Numbered from the stretch's first letter, positions 43,774 through 52,527 are shown. The stretch: DNA of 64,000 bases from Microlunatus parietis (GCF_013407955.1 NZ_JACCBU010000001.1:4526001-4590000), one strand, 5' to 3'. Made by a program: numbers and translations. Notes: a model not told the origin generated them from the sequence alone.

Positions 43774-44610
43774 TCAGTGGCCCTGCCGGTCGGAGTCGGC
43801 CAGCCCTTCGCCCTTGCGGTCCAGCGCCGAGATCGCGGTCAGTTCTGCGTCGGTGAGCTCGAAGTCGAAGATCGCCAGGTTCTCCGCCTGTCGCTGCGGA
43901 TCGCCGGACTTCGGGATCGCCACCAGGCCGAGCTGGTGGTGCCAGCGCAAGATCACCTGGGCCGCCGTCCGGCGGTGCGCCTCGGCGATCTCGGTGATCA
44001 CCGGCGCGCTGCGCAGGCCGTCGCCGGAGCCGCCGATCGGCGTCCAGGACTCGATCACGATGCCGTGCTCGGCGGCGAAGGCCCGGTCCTCCTCCCGCGG
44101 GTGGTACGGGTTGAGCTGGATCTGGTTGACGTCCGGCACGATCCCGGTCTCGTCGATCACCCGGCGCAGGTGGGCCGGCTTGAAGTTCGAGGTGCCGATC
44201 GCCCGGACCAGCCCGTCGTCCAGCAGCGCCTGCAGGCCGCGGACGGCGTCCACGTACTGATCTTGGTCGGGGTTCGGCCAGTGGATCAGCAGCAGGTCGA
44301 GGTAGTCCAGGCCGAGCCGCTCGATGCTGGCCTGGAACGCCTGCCGGGCGCCGTCGACGCTGTGCCACTCGCGGTTGAACTTGCTGGTGACGAACACCTC
44401 GGACCTGGACACGCCGGACCCGGCGACGCCGGCGCCGACGGTCTCCTCGTTGCGGTAGTTCTCGGCGGTGTCGAGCAGTCGGTAGCCGGCCTGCAGCGCG
44501 GTCCGTACGGACGCGACGCCGGAGTCACCGGTCAGCCCGTACGTGCCGAGGCCGAGGGCGGGCAGCTTCGCGCCGTTGCGCAGTTGGATGAGCGGGGCGA
44601 CGCCGGTCAT
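43774..44610 (-). CDS. Aldo/keto reductase
   Basis: 278 residues of AKR5-like barrel. Asp/Tyr region YRLLDTAENYRNEETVG, Lys in VFVTSKFNREWH, His in LLLIHWPNPDQ, then GLVRAIGTSNFKPAHL and the NADPH-binding VAIPKSGDPQRQAENLAIFDFEL. ATG 44610 follows GGAGG by 6 nt; an in-frame start at 44652 is unsupported. It converges with the kynurenine operon and may reduce a polyketide carbonyl, or be incidental. Confidence 0.9.
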   Translation of the reverse strand: MTGVAPLIQLRNGAKLPALGLGTYGLTGDSGVASVRTALQAGYRLLDTAENYRNEETVGAGVAGSGVSRSEVFVTSKFNREWHSVDGARQAFQASIERLGLDYLDLLLIHWPNPDQDQYVDAVRGLQALLDDGLVRAIGTSNFKPAHLRRVIDETGIVPDVNQIQLNPYHPREEDRAFAAEHGIVIESWTPIGGSGDGLRSAPVITEIAEAHRRTAAQVILRWHHQLGLVAIPKSGDPQRQAENLAIFDFELTDAELTAISALDRKGEGLADSDRQGH

Positions 44611-44673
44611 GCAAGCCTCCAACGGATCGGGGGTGATTACGGTCCCGATCATGGCACGCCCTGCGCCGGCCGT

Positions 44674-45504
44674 TCAGGGGCGCTCGCCGCTGACCAGCCA
44701 CATCCGAGCGTCGTCGACGATCGCCGGGTCGGTCAGCCGGGGCACCGGCCGGCGGTGCCGCTGGGCCAGCGCGGTCTGCGGCGTCACGGACGCGGTCCAG
44801 CCGTGCCCGGCCAGCCAGGCGACCGGGTCCTCGACCGTCGAGTGCCAGGATGCGCCGACGTTCTTCAGCCGCTCGTGCACGGCCCGCATCTCCGGCAGGT
44901 CGACGTAGGCCTGGTTGATGTGTTCCAGCGCGATGGCGCTGCCGGGCGCGGAGAGGCCGCCGACCCGCTCCAGCAGGGAGTCGTTGTCGGCGCGTTCGAG
45001 ATACATCAGCAGCCCCTCGATCAGCCAGGCCGTCGGTCGCGCCGGGTCGAAACCGGCGGCGATCAGGTCGGCCGGCCAGTCGTCGCGGAGGTCGGCCCGG
45101 ACCACGGAGCGGCGGCAGCGCGGCTCGGCTCGCTGGACGCCGAGCACAGCCTGCTTGAACGCGACCAGGCCGGGCAGGTCGATCTCGAACAGCTCGGTGC
45201 CGTCCGGCCAGTCCAGCCGGTAGGCCCGGGTGTCCAGGCCAGCGGCGACCAGCACCACCTGCCGCCGGCCGGCCGCCGTCGCCGAGCGGAGGTAGTCGTC
45301 GAAGAAGCGGGTCCGGAGGACGAAGTGCTCCTGGTTCATCCGGCCGGCCTGGGCGACCTGGATCCAGCCGATCGTGTCCACGAAGTGCTGGGCCAGCGGG
45401 TCGTCGAACAGCCGGTCCGGCCGGCGGTGTTCCTCGGCCCGGGCCTGGGCGATGATCACGGCGGTCCGGCTGACGCCGGTGGTGGGCTGCTGCAGGGTCG
45501 TCAT
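44674..45504 (-). CDS. TcmP/LCM-type SAM-dependent methyltransferase (TIGR00027-like)
   Basis: 276 residues. N-terminal SRTAVIIAQARAEEHRRPDRLFDDPLAQHFV and the SAM site QVVLVAAGLDTRAYRLDWPDGTELFEIDLPGLVAFKQ are hallmark segments of the leucine-carboxyl-methyltransferase-like family, which includes polyketide O-methyltransferases such as TcmP. WLIEGLLMYLE follows. The start overlaps the stop of the hydroxylase gene (ATGA). Likely an O- or carboxyl-methyltransferase tailoring the cluster product. Confidence 0.82.
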   Translation of the reverse strand: MTTLQQPTTGVSRTAVIIAQARAEEHRRPDRLFDDPLAQHFVDTIGWIQVAQAGRMNQEHFVLRTRFFDDYLRSATAAGRRQVVLVAAGLDTRAYRLDWPDGTELFEIDLPGLVAFKQAVLGVQRAEPRCRRSVVRADLRDDWPADLIAAGFDPARPTAWLIEGLLMYLERADNDSLLERVGGLSAPGSAIALEHINQAYVDLPEMRAVHERLKNVGASWHSTVEDPVAWLAGHGWTASVTPQTALAQRHRRPVPRLTDPAIVDDARMWLVSGERP

Positions 45505-46706
45505 GGCCGTCCTTCGGTTGTGGTGAGCGGATGCAGGTCCATCGTCAGTTGGTACGTCTTGCGGTAGACCAGGCGCGGGAACGCCACCCGCATGAACGCG
45601 TCCCGGGCCGCGCAGACCACCGGATGCCGCCAGCGGCTGAACACCCCGTTGGCGCGGGACTGGCGGACCAGCCGGGCGGTCCGGACGGTCCGCGCCGTGT
45701 CGTAGTGGCGCAGGGCGGTGGACAGGTCCGGCTCGGCGGCCAGCGAACCGGCCAGCACTCCGGCGCCCTCGATCGCCTGGTTGGCGCCCTGGCCGAGGTT
45801 GAACGTCATCGGGTGCGCGGCGTCGCCGACCAGGGTGACCCGGTCGGTGCTCCAGCGCGGCACCGGATCGCGGTCGGCGATGTCGACCGGCTGCAGCTCG
45901 TCCGCCGGCGTCGCCGCGATCAGGTCCGGGATCGGGCCGGGCCAATCCCCGAACAGCCGGGTCAGGAACGCCTTTCCCTGCTCGCCGAGCCGTCCGTCGC
46001 GCAGCCGGTGATCATCACGCGCGACCTCGTCGCTGACCACGCCGTCCCAGTAGACGAGGCCGCCGGCCAACTTGTAGAAGACGAACCACAGGCCGTGGCC
46101 GAACGTGTTCAGGAACGCGCCGTCCGGCACCCCGCCGGGATCGGCCACCACGCCCTGCCAGGCCCGTACGCCGGCGTGCCGCGGCGGCGGCTCGGCCGGG
46201 ATCAGCTGCCGCCGGACCACGGAACGGATCCCGTCGGCGCCGATCAGCAGGTCGGTCCGGACCTCCCGGCCGTCGGCGAACCGGACCAGGACGCCGTCGC
46301 GGTCCTCCTCGAAGCCGACACACTGGGCGCCGTACTCGATCCGGTCCGGCGCCGCCTTGGCGAGCAGCCGGTGCAGGTCCGGACGAGCGACCGTGTAGGC
46401 GGCGGCGCCGGTCCGCCGGGCCCCGTCGGCCAACGACCAGGTCGCCAGGTCACGATCGGCGGCGGACCGGAAAACGTAACGCTGCAAGGGAAGTCCGATG
46501 TCGGCGAGGTCCGGCTCCAGGTCGAGGCCGCGGAGCGCGATGGTCGCGTTGTGCCAGACCACCAGGCCGTTGCCGGCGCCGGCGTCGGTCGCCTCGGCGC
46601 GGCGTTCGTACACGGTGGTTTCGATGCCCTGCCGGTGCAGCGCCCGGGCCGTCGCCAGGCCGCCGATCCCGCCGCCGATGATCACGGCGGTGGCCGGCGG
46701 GTTCAC
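45501..46706 (-). CDS. FAD-dependent aromatic hydroxylase (salicylate/kynurenine hydroxylase type)
   Basis: 401 residues of the PHBH-fold. GxGxxG site AVIIGGGIGGLATARALHRQGIETTVYERR, DG motif LLIGADGIRSVVRRQLI, and GD motif VTLVGDAAHPMTFNLGQGANQAIEGAGVLAGSL. It could hydroxylate kynurenine at C3 (giving 3-hydroxyanthranilate after kynureninase) or an aromatic polyketide; the sequence does not decide. GTG 46706 is taken as the start because the fold begins there; a longer frame to 46961 overlaps the divergent gene. Confidence 0.85.
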   Translation of the reverse strand: MNPPATAVIIGGGIGGLATARALHRQGIETTVYERRAEATDAGAGNGLVVWHNATIALRGLDLEPDLADIGLPLQRYVFRSAADRDLATWSLADGARRTGAAAYTVARPDLHRLLAKAAPDRIEYGAQCVGFEEDRDGVLVRFADGREVRTDLLIGADGIRSVVRRQLIPAEPPPRHAGVRAWQGVVADPGGVPDGAFLNTFGHGLWFVFYKLAGGLVYWDGVVSDEVARDDHRLRDGRLGEQGKAFLTRLFGDWPGPIPDLIAATPADELQPVDIADRDPVPRWSTDRVTLVGDAAHPMTFNLGQGANQAIEGAGVLAGSLAAEPDLSTALRHYDTARTVRTARLVRQSRANGVFSRWRHPVVCAARDAFMRVAFPRLVYRKTYQLTMDLHPLTTTEGRP

Positions 46707-46890
46707 GGTGCGTTCCGCTCGTTCAAGATCATGATCACGACGGTACGCAAGCGAGACCGTGATCGTCTTCCGTCGGCGGAATGAACTCCCGGTCCACCAG
46801 GCAGGGGAGCCCGGATCTCCTCCAGGCGGTGGAAGACAGCGACGGCGCGCGCAGCCCAGGCTGGGAGCAGACGACGACGCGGGAGGAACC

Positions 46891-47250
46891 ATGCAGCGAC
46901 ACGCGATCATGTTCCGGGTTCGGCCCGGAACCGAGGACCAGGTCAAGGAACTCTTGGCCAACTACGAGCCGCCTGAGTGGGTGACCCCGGACGGGGCCCG
47001 CCTGCTCGGCACCTCGATCTTCATCAAGGACGGCCTGGTGGTCCGGATGATGGAGGTGGACGGGCCGCTGCCGAGCATCATGGCGCACCTGGCCCGGCAG
47101 CCGAGCATCCAGCAGCTGGAGCGGGATCTCGATCCCTTCCTGGCCGAGCCGCGGGACCTGAGCACGCCGGACGGCGCTCGGGCCTTCTTCGGCCGGGCCA
47201 TGATGGAGCACGTCACCACCCGGGTCGCGGCACTCGAGGAATCGAAGTGA
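46891..47250 (+). CDS. SchA/CurD-like domain protein (polyketide-associated)
   Basis: 119 residues, MQRHAIMFRVRPGTEDQVKELLANYEPPEW...LLGTSIFIKDGLVVRMMEVDGPLPSIMAHLARQPSIQQLERDLDPFLAEPRDLSTPDGARAFFGRAMM. This ferredoxin-like dimeric alpha+beta fold matches SchA/CurD/WhiE-I-type proteins of spore-pigment type II PKS clusters. Probably assists folding, cyclisation or oxidation of the polyketide. ATG 46891 follows GGGAGG. First gene of the PKS operon. Confidence 0.8.
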   Translation: MQRHAIMFRVRPGTEDQVKELLANYEPPEWVTPDGARLLGTSIFIKDGLVVRMMEVDGPLPSIMAHLARQPSIQQLERDLDPFLAEPRDLSTPDGARAFFGRAMMEHVTTRVAALEESK

Positions 47251-48059
47251 ACGCCCCCGCGCTGTTGATCACCGGCGCCACCGGACCGCTGGCCGAGCCG
47301 GTCGTCCGGGTGCTCGCCGACCGCGGCCACCGGCTGCTGCTGACCGGCCGCAACGCCGAGAAGCTCGCCGAACTGGACCAGCGGTACGGCTCGCCGGGCG
47401 TGATCGAGACGTTCCAGGTCGACGCCGCCCAGCCGGACGGCGCCCAGCAGGCGGCCGCCCGGGCCGCGGAACGGTTCGACGGGCTGGGTGGCCTGGTGCA
47501 CCTGATCGGCCGGTTCGGCTTCGGCCCGGTGATGCTCACCGACATCGCGGTCTACGACGAGTTGATCATGTCCAACTTCCGGTCCGCGGTGGTGGCCACC
47601 CAGGCGGTGCTGCCGCACCTGACCGAGGGCGGCCGGCTGGTCTACTTCAGTACGCCGCTGGCGGTCGAACCGCTGGCTGCACTGTCGGCCTACTCGGCCG
47701 CGAAGGCCGCGCTGACCACCTGGGTCCGGTCGATGGCGCACGAGGTGAAGCGGCGCGGCATCCACGCCAACGTGGTGTCGATGACGATCGCGGACACCCC
47801 GAAGATGCGGGCCGAGCGGCCCGGTCTCGATCTTGATCACACCGTGGACCCGGCGCTGGTGGCCCGGGCGGTCGGCTTCCTGACCAGCCCGGAGTCGGAC
47901 GGCCTGTACGGCAGCGTCGTCCCGGTGCTGGGCAAGTTCTCCTACAGCTCGGTCCTGGCCGGCGGGCCGCCGCCCGGGGTGGGCGGCCCGCCGCCGGGAG
48001 CCCACACCGCTGCAGCGCGGCCCGCCGCGGCGGCGCCGGCCCAAGCAGGTGCCCGATGA
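47247..48059 (+). CDS. SDR-family ketoreductase-like protein
   Basis: 270 residues. Rossmann opening ALLITGATGPLAEPVVRVLADRGHRLLLTGR; catalytic YSAAKAAL (YxxxK) after the Ser in LVYFSTPLAVEPLAAL. The C-terminus carries a low-complexity Gly/Pro/Ala tail. Likely reduces a keto group in polyketide assembly or tailoring. GTG 47247 overlaps the previous stop; ribosome-binding GAGGA 7 nt upstream. Confidence 0.82.
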   Translation: MNAPALLITGATGPLAEPVVRVLADRGHRLLLTGRNAEKLAELDQRYGSPGVIETFQVDAAQPDGAQQAAARAAERFDGLGGLVHLIGRFGFGPVMLTDIAVYDELIMSNFRSAVVATQAVLPHLTEGGRLVYFSTPLAVEPLAALSAYSAAKAALTTWVRSMAHEVKRRGIHANVVSMTIADTPKMRAERPGLDLDHTVDPALVARAVGFLTSPESDGLYGSVVPVLGKFSYSSVLAGGPPPGVGGPPPGAHTAAARPAAAAPAQAGAR

Positions 48060-48409
48060 CCGGCACGGAGGGTTTCCGGGCCCGGATCGTCTTCCTGCTC
48101 AAGGTCCCGCTGGAGTACGAGTACGACTTCCTGGACGCCTACGAGCAGATCCGCTACGAGGTGGCCCGCGGCGTGCCCGGCCACCTGCGTGATCAGGTCT
48201 GCCGGTCGGCCACCGATCCCGAGCAGTGGATGATCACCAGCGAGTGGCGCGACCTGGACTCCTTCGTGGCCTGGGAGGCCACCGAGGAACACCGCGAACT
48301 CGCCGCACCGCTGCGTCGATGCTTCACCGAGGCGCGCTCGCTCCGTTTCGAGATCTGCGCCGAGACCTCCGCCCAGCCGGCACCCGAGCCGGCGACCACG
48401 ACCTCCTGA
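48056..48409 (+). CDS. Antibiotic biosynthesis monooxygenase (ABM)-like protein
   Basis: 117 residues with a dimeric alpha/beta-barrel pattern: ARIVFLLKVPLEYEYDFLDAYEQIRYEVARGVPGHLRDQVCRSATDPEQWMITSEWRDLDSFVAWEATEEHRELAAPLRRCF. ABM-fold proteins (ActVA-Orf6 type) act as cofactor-independent oxygenases or cyclases in type II PKS clusters. It overlaps the SDR gene by 4 nt and is followed by the ACP gene. Confidence 0.78.
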   Translation: MTGTEGFRARIVFLLKVPLEYEYDFLDAYEQIRYEVARGVPGHLRDQVCRSATDPEQWMITSEWRDLDSFVAWEATEEHRELAAPLRRCFTEARSLRFEICAETSAQPAPEPATTTS

Positions 48410-48422
48410 AGGGAACTTGATC

Positions 48423-48695
48423 ATGACCAACGAGACCGTAGTGACCACCACCGGGTTGACCGACGATGATCTTCGCCAGCTGCTGCTCGCGGTCGGGCTG
48501 GACGCCGCCACGGCCGTGCCCGAGTCGTACCAGCGGAGCTTCACCGACCTGGATCTCGACTCACTGGCGCGGGTGGAGATCGCCAGCCGGATCCAAGATC
48601 AGTTCGGCGTCGAGATCGAGCCGGACCTGACCGCGGAGGCCACCCCGGCCGGGATCCGGGACCTGGTCAACGACCGGCTGGCCGGCCGGGCCTGA
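48423..48695 (+). CDS. Acyl carrier protein of the type II PKS
   Basis: 90 residues. The phosphopantetheine serine is S47 in FTDLDLDSLARVEIASRIQDQFGVEIEPD. It carries the growing chain between KS/CLF and the tailoring enzymes. ATG 48423 is chosen with AAGGGA upstream; an in-frame TTG 48417 precedes it in the TTGATCATG context. No phosphopantetheinyl transferase or malonyl-CoA:ACP transferase is encoded nearby, so these must be shared with primary metabolism. Confidence 0.92.
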   Translation: MTNETVVTTTGLTDDDLRQLLLAVGLDAATAVPESYQRSFTDLDLDSLARVEIASRIQDQFGVEIEPDLTAEATPAGIRDLVNDRLAGRA

Positions 48696-48709
48696 GAGGA
48701 GCGCGCACC

Positions 48710-49591
48710 ATGATCGGACACACCGACAACGCCATCGAGATCGACGCCCCGAGCTCGTTCGTCTGGACCCAGACGAACAACCTGCGCGACTGGCCCAACC
48801 TGTTCTCCGAGTACGCGGAGATCGAGATCCTCGAAGAGACCGAGAACTCCGCGACGTTCCGGCTCACCATGCACCCCGATGACCAGGGCCGGGTCTGGTC
48901 CTGGGTCTCGGAGCGGCACTGGGACACCGAGCAGGGCGTGGTCCGGGCCCGGCGGATCGAGAAGGGCCCGTTCGAGTTCATGAACATCACCTGGACCTAC
49001 CGCGAACTCGGGCCGGACCGGACCGAGCTGCGCTGGGTCCAGGACTTCGAGATGCGGCCGGACGCACCGGTCGACACGGCCTGGATGACCGACAACATCA
49101 ACCGCAACAGCACCGTCCAGCTGAAGTTGATCAAGGACCGGGTGGAGCAGCGGCGCCGGCTGGTGGTCGGGTTCGGCGACGTGCCGGCCAACCGGCGGCG
49201 CGGCGGCGACCTGCGGACCATGATCGCGCCGCCGAACGTCGGCTCCTCGTCCGGCTTCTGCGGCGCGGTCCGGCTGGCCCCGGGCGAACGGGTCTCGGAG
49301 CACTACCACCCGTACTCGGAGGAATATCTGTTCGTCGCCTCCGGGACGCTGCAGGTGGACTTGGACGGCGAGCCGGTGACGGTGCCGGCCGAGCACGCGC
49401 TGCTGGTGCCGCGCAACGTACGGCATCGCTTGATCAACATCGGCGACGACGAGGCGCTGGCGGTGTTCCAGCTCAGCCCGCTGGCACCGGCGCCGCAGCT
49501 CGGCCACGTCGACACCGAACCCGGCCCGGAGGAGGAGCAGGCCGTCCTGGTCGGCGACGGCGGGGCGAGCCGAGCGGGAGCGGCGCGATGA
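48710..49591 (+). CDS. Fused aromatase/cyclase (SRPBCC) and cupin protein
   Basis: 293 residues with two domains that type II PKS clusters usually encode separately. Residues about 1-150: SRPBCC START-like aromatase/cyclase of TcmN/WhiE-VI type (IEIDAPSSFVWTQTNNLRDWPNLFSEYAEIEILE, RLTMHPDDQGRVWSWVSERHWD). Residues about 165-265: cupin (RLAPGERVSEHYHPYSEEYLFVASGTLQVDLDGEPVTVPAEHALLVPRNVRHRLINIGDDEALAVF) with a HxH-E-H metal set. It would direct first-ring cyclisation, and the cupin may assist later cyclisation or oxygenation. ATG 48710 follows GAGAGGAG. Confidence 0.85.
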   Translation: MIGHTDNAIEIDAPSSFVWTQTNNLRDWPNLFSEYAEIEILEETENSATFRLTMHPDDQGRVWSWVSERHWDTEQGVVRARRIEKGPFEFMNITWTYRELGPDRTELRWVQDFEMRPDAPVDTAWMTDNINRNSTVQLKLIKDRVEQRRRLVVGFGDVPANRRRGGDLRTMIAPPNVGSSSGFCGAVRLAPGERVSEHYHPYSEEYLFVASGTLQVDLDGEPVTVPAEHALLVPRNVRHRLINIGDDEALAVFQLSPLAPAPQLGHVDTEPGPEEEQAVLVGDGGASRAGAAR

Positions 49592-50862
49592 GACGAGTCG
49601 TCGTCACCGGCGTCGGCGTGGTCGCGCCGGGCGGCCCGACTCGGGAGGACTTCTGGCAGCGGATCGTCGACGGGAAGCCGGCGATCCGCCGGGTGACCGC
49701 CTTCGACCCGACCGCGTTCCGGTCCCAGATCGCCGCGGAGGTGGACTTCGAGCCGTCCCGGTACGGTCTCACGCCGCGGGTCGTCCGGCGGACCGACCGG
49801 TTCGTCCAGCTGGCCCTGGCCGCGACCGGCGAGGCGGTCGCCGACTCCGGGCTGGCCGAGCTGCCCGACGAGAATAGCGGAGACCGGCGCGGGGTGTCCC
49901 TCGGTTCGGCGGTCGGCTCGTCGATCACCCTGGAGGACGAGTACGTCGTCGCCAGTGATCATGGTCGGGACTGGCTGGTCGATCACCGGCACGCGATGCC
50001 GTTCCTCTACCAGTCGCTGGTGCCGTCCAGTGCCGCGACCGAGCTCGCGGTGCGGTTCGGCGCCCGGGCCGCGGCGACCGTGGTGTCGACCGGCTGCACG
50101 TCCGGGATCGACGCGATCGGCCACGCGCTGCGGCTGATCCAGGACGACGAGGCCGACGTCATGATCGCCGGCGCGGCGGACGCGCCGATCACGCCGATCA
50201 CGGTGGCCTGTTTCGACGCGATCCGGGCCACCACGCCGCGCAACGCCGACCCGGAACGGGCCTCCCGCCCGTTCGACGCGGACCGGCAGGGCTTCGTGCT
50301 CGGCGAGGGCGCTGCCGTGCTGGTGGTCGAGGAACTGGGCCACGCGCTGGCCCGGGGCGCCGAGATCTACTGCGAGATCGGCGGCTACGCGGCGCGGGCC
50401 AACGGGTTCCACATGACCGGGCTGCGCCCGGACGGGATCGAGCTCGGCGACGCGATCGTCGACGCGCTGGACCAGGCCCGGCTGAACCCGGACCAGATCT
50501 CCTGCATCAGCGCGCACGGCTCCGGTACCAAGCAGAACGACCGGCACGAGACGGCCGCCTACAAGCGGTCGCTCGGTGATCATGCTCATCGGGTGCCGAT
50601 CAGTTCGATCAAATCCGTGGTCGGGCACTCGCTCGGCGCGATCGGCTCGATCGAGATGGCCGCCTGTGCGCTGGCGATCCAGCGCGGCGTCGTGCCGCCG
50701 ACGGCGAACCTGGAGACGCCGGACCCGGAGTGCGACCTCGACTACACGCCGCAGGTAGCCCGCGAGGTCCGAGTTGATCATGCACTGTCGGCCGGCAGCG
50801 GCTTCGGCGGCTTCCAGTCGGCGATGGTGTTCTCACGAGTGGAAGAGGTCGCAGCAGCATGA
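49588..50862 (+). CDS. Type II PKS ketosynthase alpha (KSalpha)
   Basis: 424 residues. Active-site Cys170 in VVSTGCTSGIDAIG, His310 (ISAHGSGTKQND), Lys342 and His347 (IKSVVGHSLGAIG) complete the condensation site. It partners the downstream chain-length factor to build a poly-beta-ketone from malonyl-ACP. Starts inside the stop of the aromatase-cupin gene and overlaps the CLF by 4 nt. The order ACP, cyclase, KS, CLF resembles spore-pigment clusters with rearrangement. Confidence 0.95.
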   Translation: MRRVVVTGVGVVAPGGPTREDFWQRIVDGKPAIRRVTAFDPTAFRSQIAAEVDFEPSRYGLTPRVVRRTDRFVQLALAATGEAVADSGLAELPDENSGDRRGVSLGSAVGSSITLEDEYVVASDHGRDWLVDHRHAMPFLYQSLVPSSAATELAVRFGARAAATVVSTGCTSGIDAIGHALRLIQDDEADVMIAGAADAPITPITVACFDAIRATTPRNADPERASRPFDADRQGFVLGEGAAVLVVEELGHALARGAEIYCEIGGYAARANGFHMTGLRPDGIELGDAIVDALDQARLNPDQISCISAHGSGTKQNDRHETAAYKRSLGDHAHRVPISSIKSVVGHSLGAIGSIEMAACALAIQRGVVPPTANLETPDPECDLDYTPQVAREVRVDHALSAGSGFGGFQSAMVFSRVEEVAAA

Positions 50863-52079
50863 TGAATCCGGTGATCACCGGCATCGGCGTCGTCGCGCCG
50901 ACCGGGATCGGGGTTGCCGAGCATTGGCAGCAGACCCTGACCAGGACCTGCCGGCTCGGCCCGGTCGAGGGCTACGACGCGAGCGGGCTGCCGATCGGGG
51001 TGGTCGGCCAGGTGCCCGGCTTCGACCCGGCCGAGCGGACCGACAGCAAGCTCCGGGTGCAGACCGACCGCTGGACCTGGTACGCCCTCGAGGCGACCCG
51101 GCTGGCCCTGGCGGACGCGGCGCTGGACCCGGCCGACCACGACCCGTACCGGCTCGCGGTGGTGACCGCGAGCGCGTCCGGCGGCAACGAGTTCGGCCAG
51201 CGGGAGATCCACGCGCTCTGGGGCCAGGGCCCGCGGGCCGTCAGCGCCTATCAGTCGATCGGTTGGTTCTACGCCGCCAGCAGCGGCCAGATCTCGATCA
51301 AGGAACAGCTCAAGGGATCCTGCGGTGTGATCGTCTCCGATGCGGCCGGCGGGCTCGACGCCCTGGCCGCGGCGGGCCGGTCGATCCGGCGCGGGGTCGG
51401 AGCCGTCGTCGTCGGTGGGACCGAGGCGCCGCTGTCCCCGTACGCGATCGTCTGCCAGTCCAGCCAGCCGGGCCTGAGTACCGGCAAGGATCCGGCCACC
51501 GCCTACCGGCCGTTCGCGGCCGACGCGACCGGCCACGTGCCGGGCGAGGGTGGCGCGATGTTGATCATGGAATCGCCGGGGTTCGCGGCCGAGCGGGGCG
51601 CGACGGCGTACGCCGAGGTGGCCGGCACCGCCGCCACCCACGACGCGCACCACCCGACCGACCCGGCGCCCGACCACCGGCAGCTGGCCCGGGCGTTGCG
51701 GACCGCACTGGACCGGGCCGGTTGTGCTCCGGACGAGGTGGGCGCGGTGTTCGCCGACGGGGCCGGCGATCCCCGGCTGGACCGCCTCGAGGAGGCGGCG
51801 ATCGACGAGGTGTTCGGGCCGGGCGGCGTGGCCGTCTGCGTACCGAAGACGATGGTCGGCCGGCTCTGTTCCGGCGGCGCCGCCCTGGACGTCGCCTGGG
51901 CGGCCCTGGCGCTGCGCCACGGGGTGCTGCCGCCGTCGGTCAATCTGGACGGCGTGGCGACCTCGCTGGACCTGGTGACGGAGTCCCGGCCGGCGCCGGA
52001 GCTGCGCCATGTCGTGGTCCTGGCCCGGGGCGTCGGCGGCTTCAACGCGGCCGCGGTGTTGCGTCGTCCCGGCACCTGA
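50859..52079 (+). CDS. Type II PKS chain-length factor (KSbeta)
   Basis: 406 residues. KS fold without a catalytic Cys: the region reads KGSCGVIVSDAAGGLDAL, where the usual CLF text is AEQAGGLDA. The position of the conserved Gln is Ala162, and the catalytic His motifs of KS are also lost (FADGAGD, VPKTMVGRLCSGGAALDV). CLFs set chain length; the Gln is linked to acetate priming by malonyl decarboxylation, so its absence hints at another starter. Ends the PKS operon; a 448-nt A/T-rich gap follows. Confidence 0.92.
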   Translation: MMNPVITGIGVVAPTGIGVAEHWQQTLTRTCRLGPVEGYDASGLPIGVVGQVPGFDPAERTDSKLRVQTDRWTWYALEATRLALADAALDPADHDPYRLAVVTASASGGNEFGQREIHALWGQGPRAVSAYQSIGWFYAASSGQISIKEQLKGSCGVIVSDAAGGLDALAAAGRSIRRGVGAVVVGGTEAPLSPYAIVCQSSQPGLSTGKDPATAYRPFAADATGHVPGEGGAMLIMESPGFAAERGATAYAEVAGTAATHDAHHPTDPAPDHRQLARALRTALDRAGCAPDEVGAVFADGAGDPRLDRLEEAAIDEVFGPGGVAVCVPKTMVGRLCSGGAALDVAWAALALRHGVLPPSVNLDGVATSLDLVTESRPAPELRHVVVLARGVGGFNAAAVLRRPGT

Positions 52080-52120
52080 GTCGCGGGTGACACGCCGCAC
52101 ACCACGACTCCTGGGCGACT

Positions 52121-52140
52121 TCACACAAAGCTCACAGAAA
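52121..52140. repeat. 11-bp-phased direct repeat TCACAnAAA
   Basis: TCACACAAA at 52121-52129 and TCACAGAAA at 52132-52140 start 11 bp apart, one helical turn. SARP-type activators bind such phased repeats, but no SARP gene is present in the window, so this is only suggestive. Confidence 0.4.
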
Positions 52141-52287
52141 CTGATCTGGCCGGTCGGCACCGGGGTCGGTTACGGTGTAGTCCTGCCAGCGCCGATTCCG
52201 GGGGTTCGTGGTGCGCTCATCTCCCCGGGTCCTGGTCGGATGAATTCGAATTCTGCGGCGACGTCGAGGTCGTGATCCGAGCGACCT

Positions 52288-52324
52288 AATTCGAGGAATC
52301 TTTGCGAATTCCTGCGCTCGAATT
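52288..52324. repeat. A/T-rich inverted repeat upstream of the two-component genes
   Basis: Arms AATTCGAG (52288-52295) and CTCGAATT (52317-52324), perfect 8 bp, with GAAT/ATTC nested inside. Could be a regulator site or the CLF-operon terminator. Confidence 0.45.
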
Positions 52325-52527
52325 TTGGTGTCCACTATCTGGCTGGGCTCTGGCAAATCCCTTGTTTGTAAGCAATCCCGCAATGCTTCGACCTTCAACA
52401 GTTATTCCGAATATGCATCTTTCCGCGTGTGGGGAAGAATTCGTACGACTGTAACGAACGATATCTTTGGGAAACCTTGTGACTCCTCACTGCGAAGATT
52501 ATGGTCTTCGCAAGGGAGGTGATCGGC

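Larger units (their letters stand above)
52080..52527. other. 448-bp A/T-rich regulatory region
   Basis: No gene. From about 52230 to 52500 the base composition drops near 50% GC, far below its surroundings, making it a promoter region and a candidate Lsr2 target. It holds TCACACAAA/TCACAGAAA direct repeats (52121-52140), GAATTCGAATTC near 52242-52253 and an inverted repeat AATTCGAG/CTCGAATT (52288-52324). Confidence 0.6.

Noticed and set aside
46730..46770. Possible inverted repeat around GATCACG and CGTGATC in the divergent promoter
   Set aside because: The match is interrupted and includes the iterated TGATC motif common throughout the window, so it is not significant on its own.
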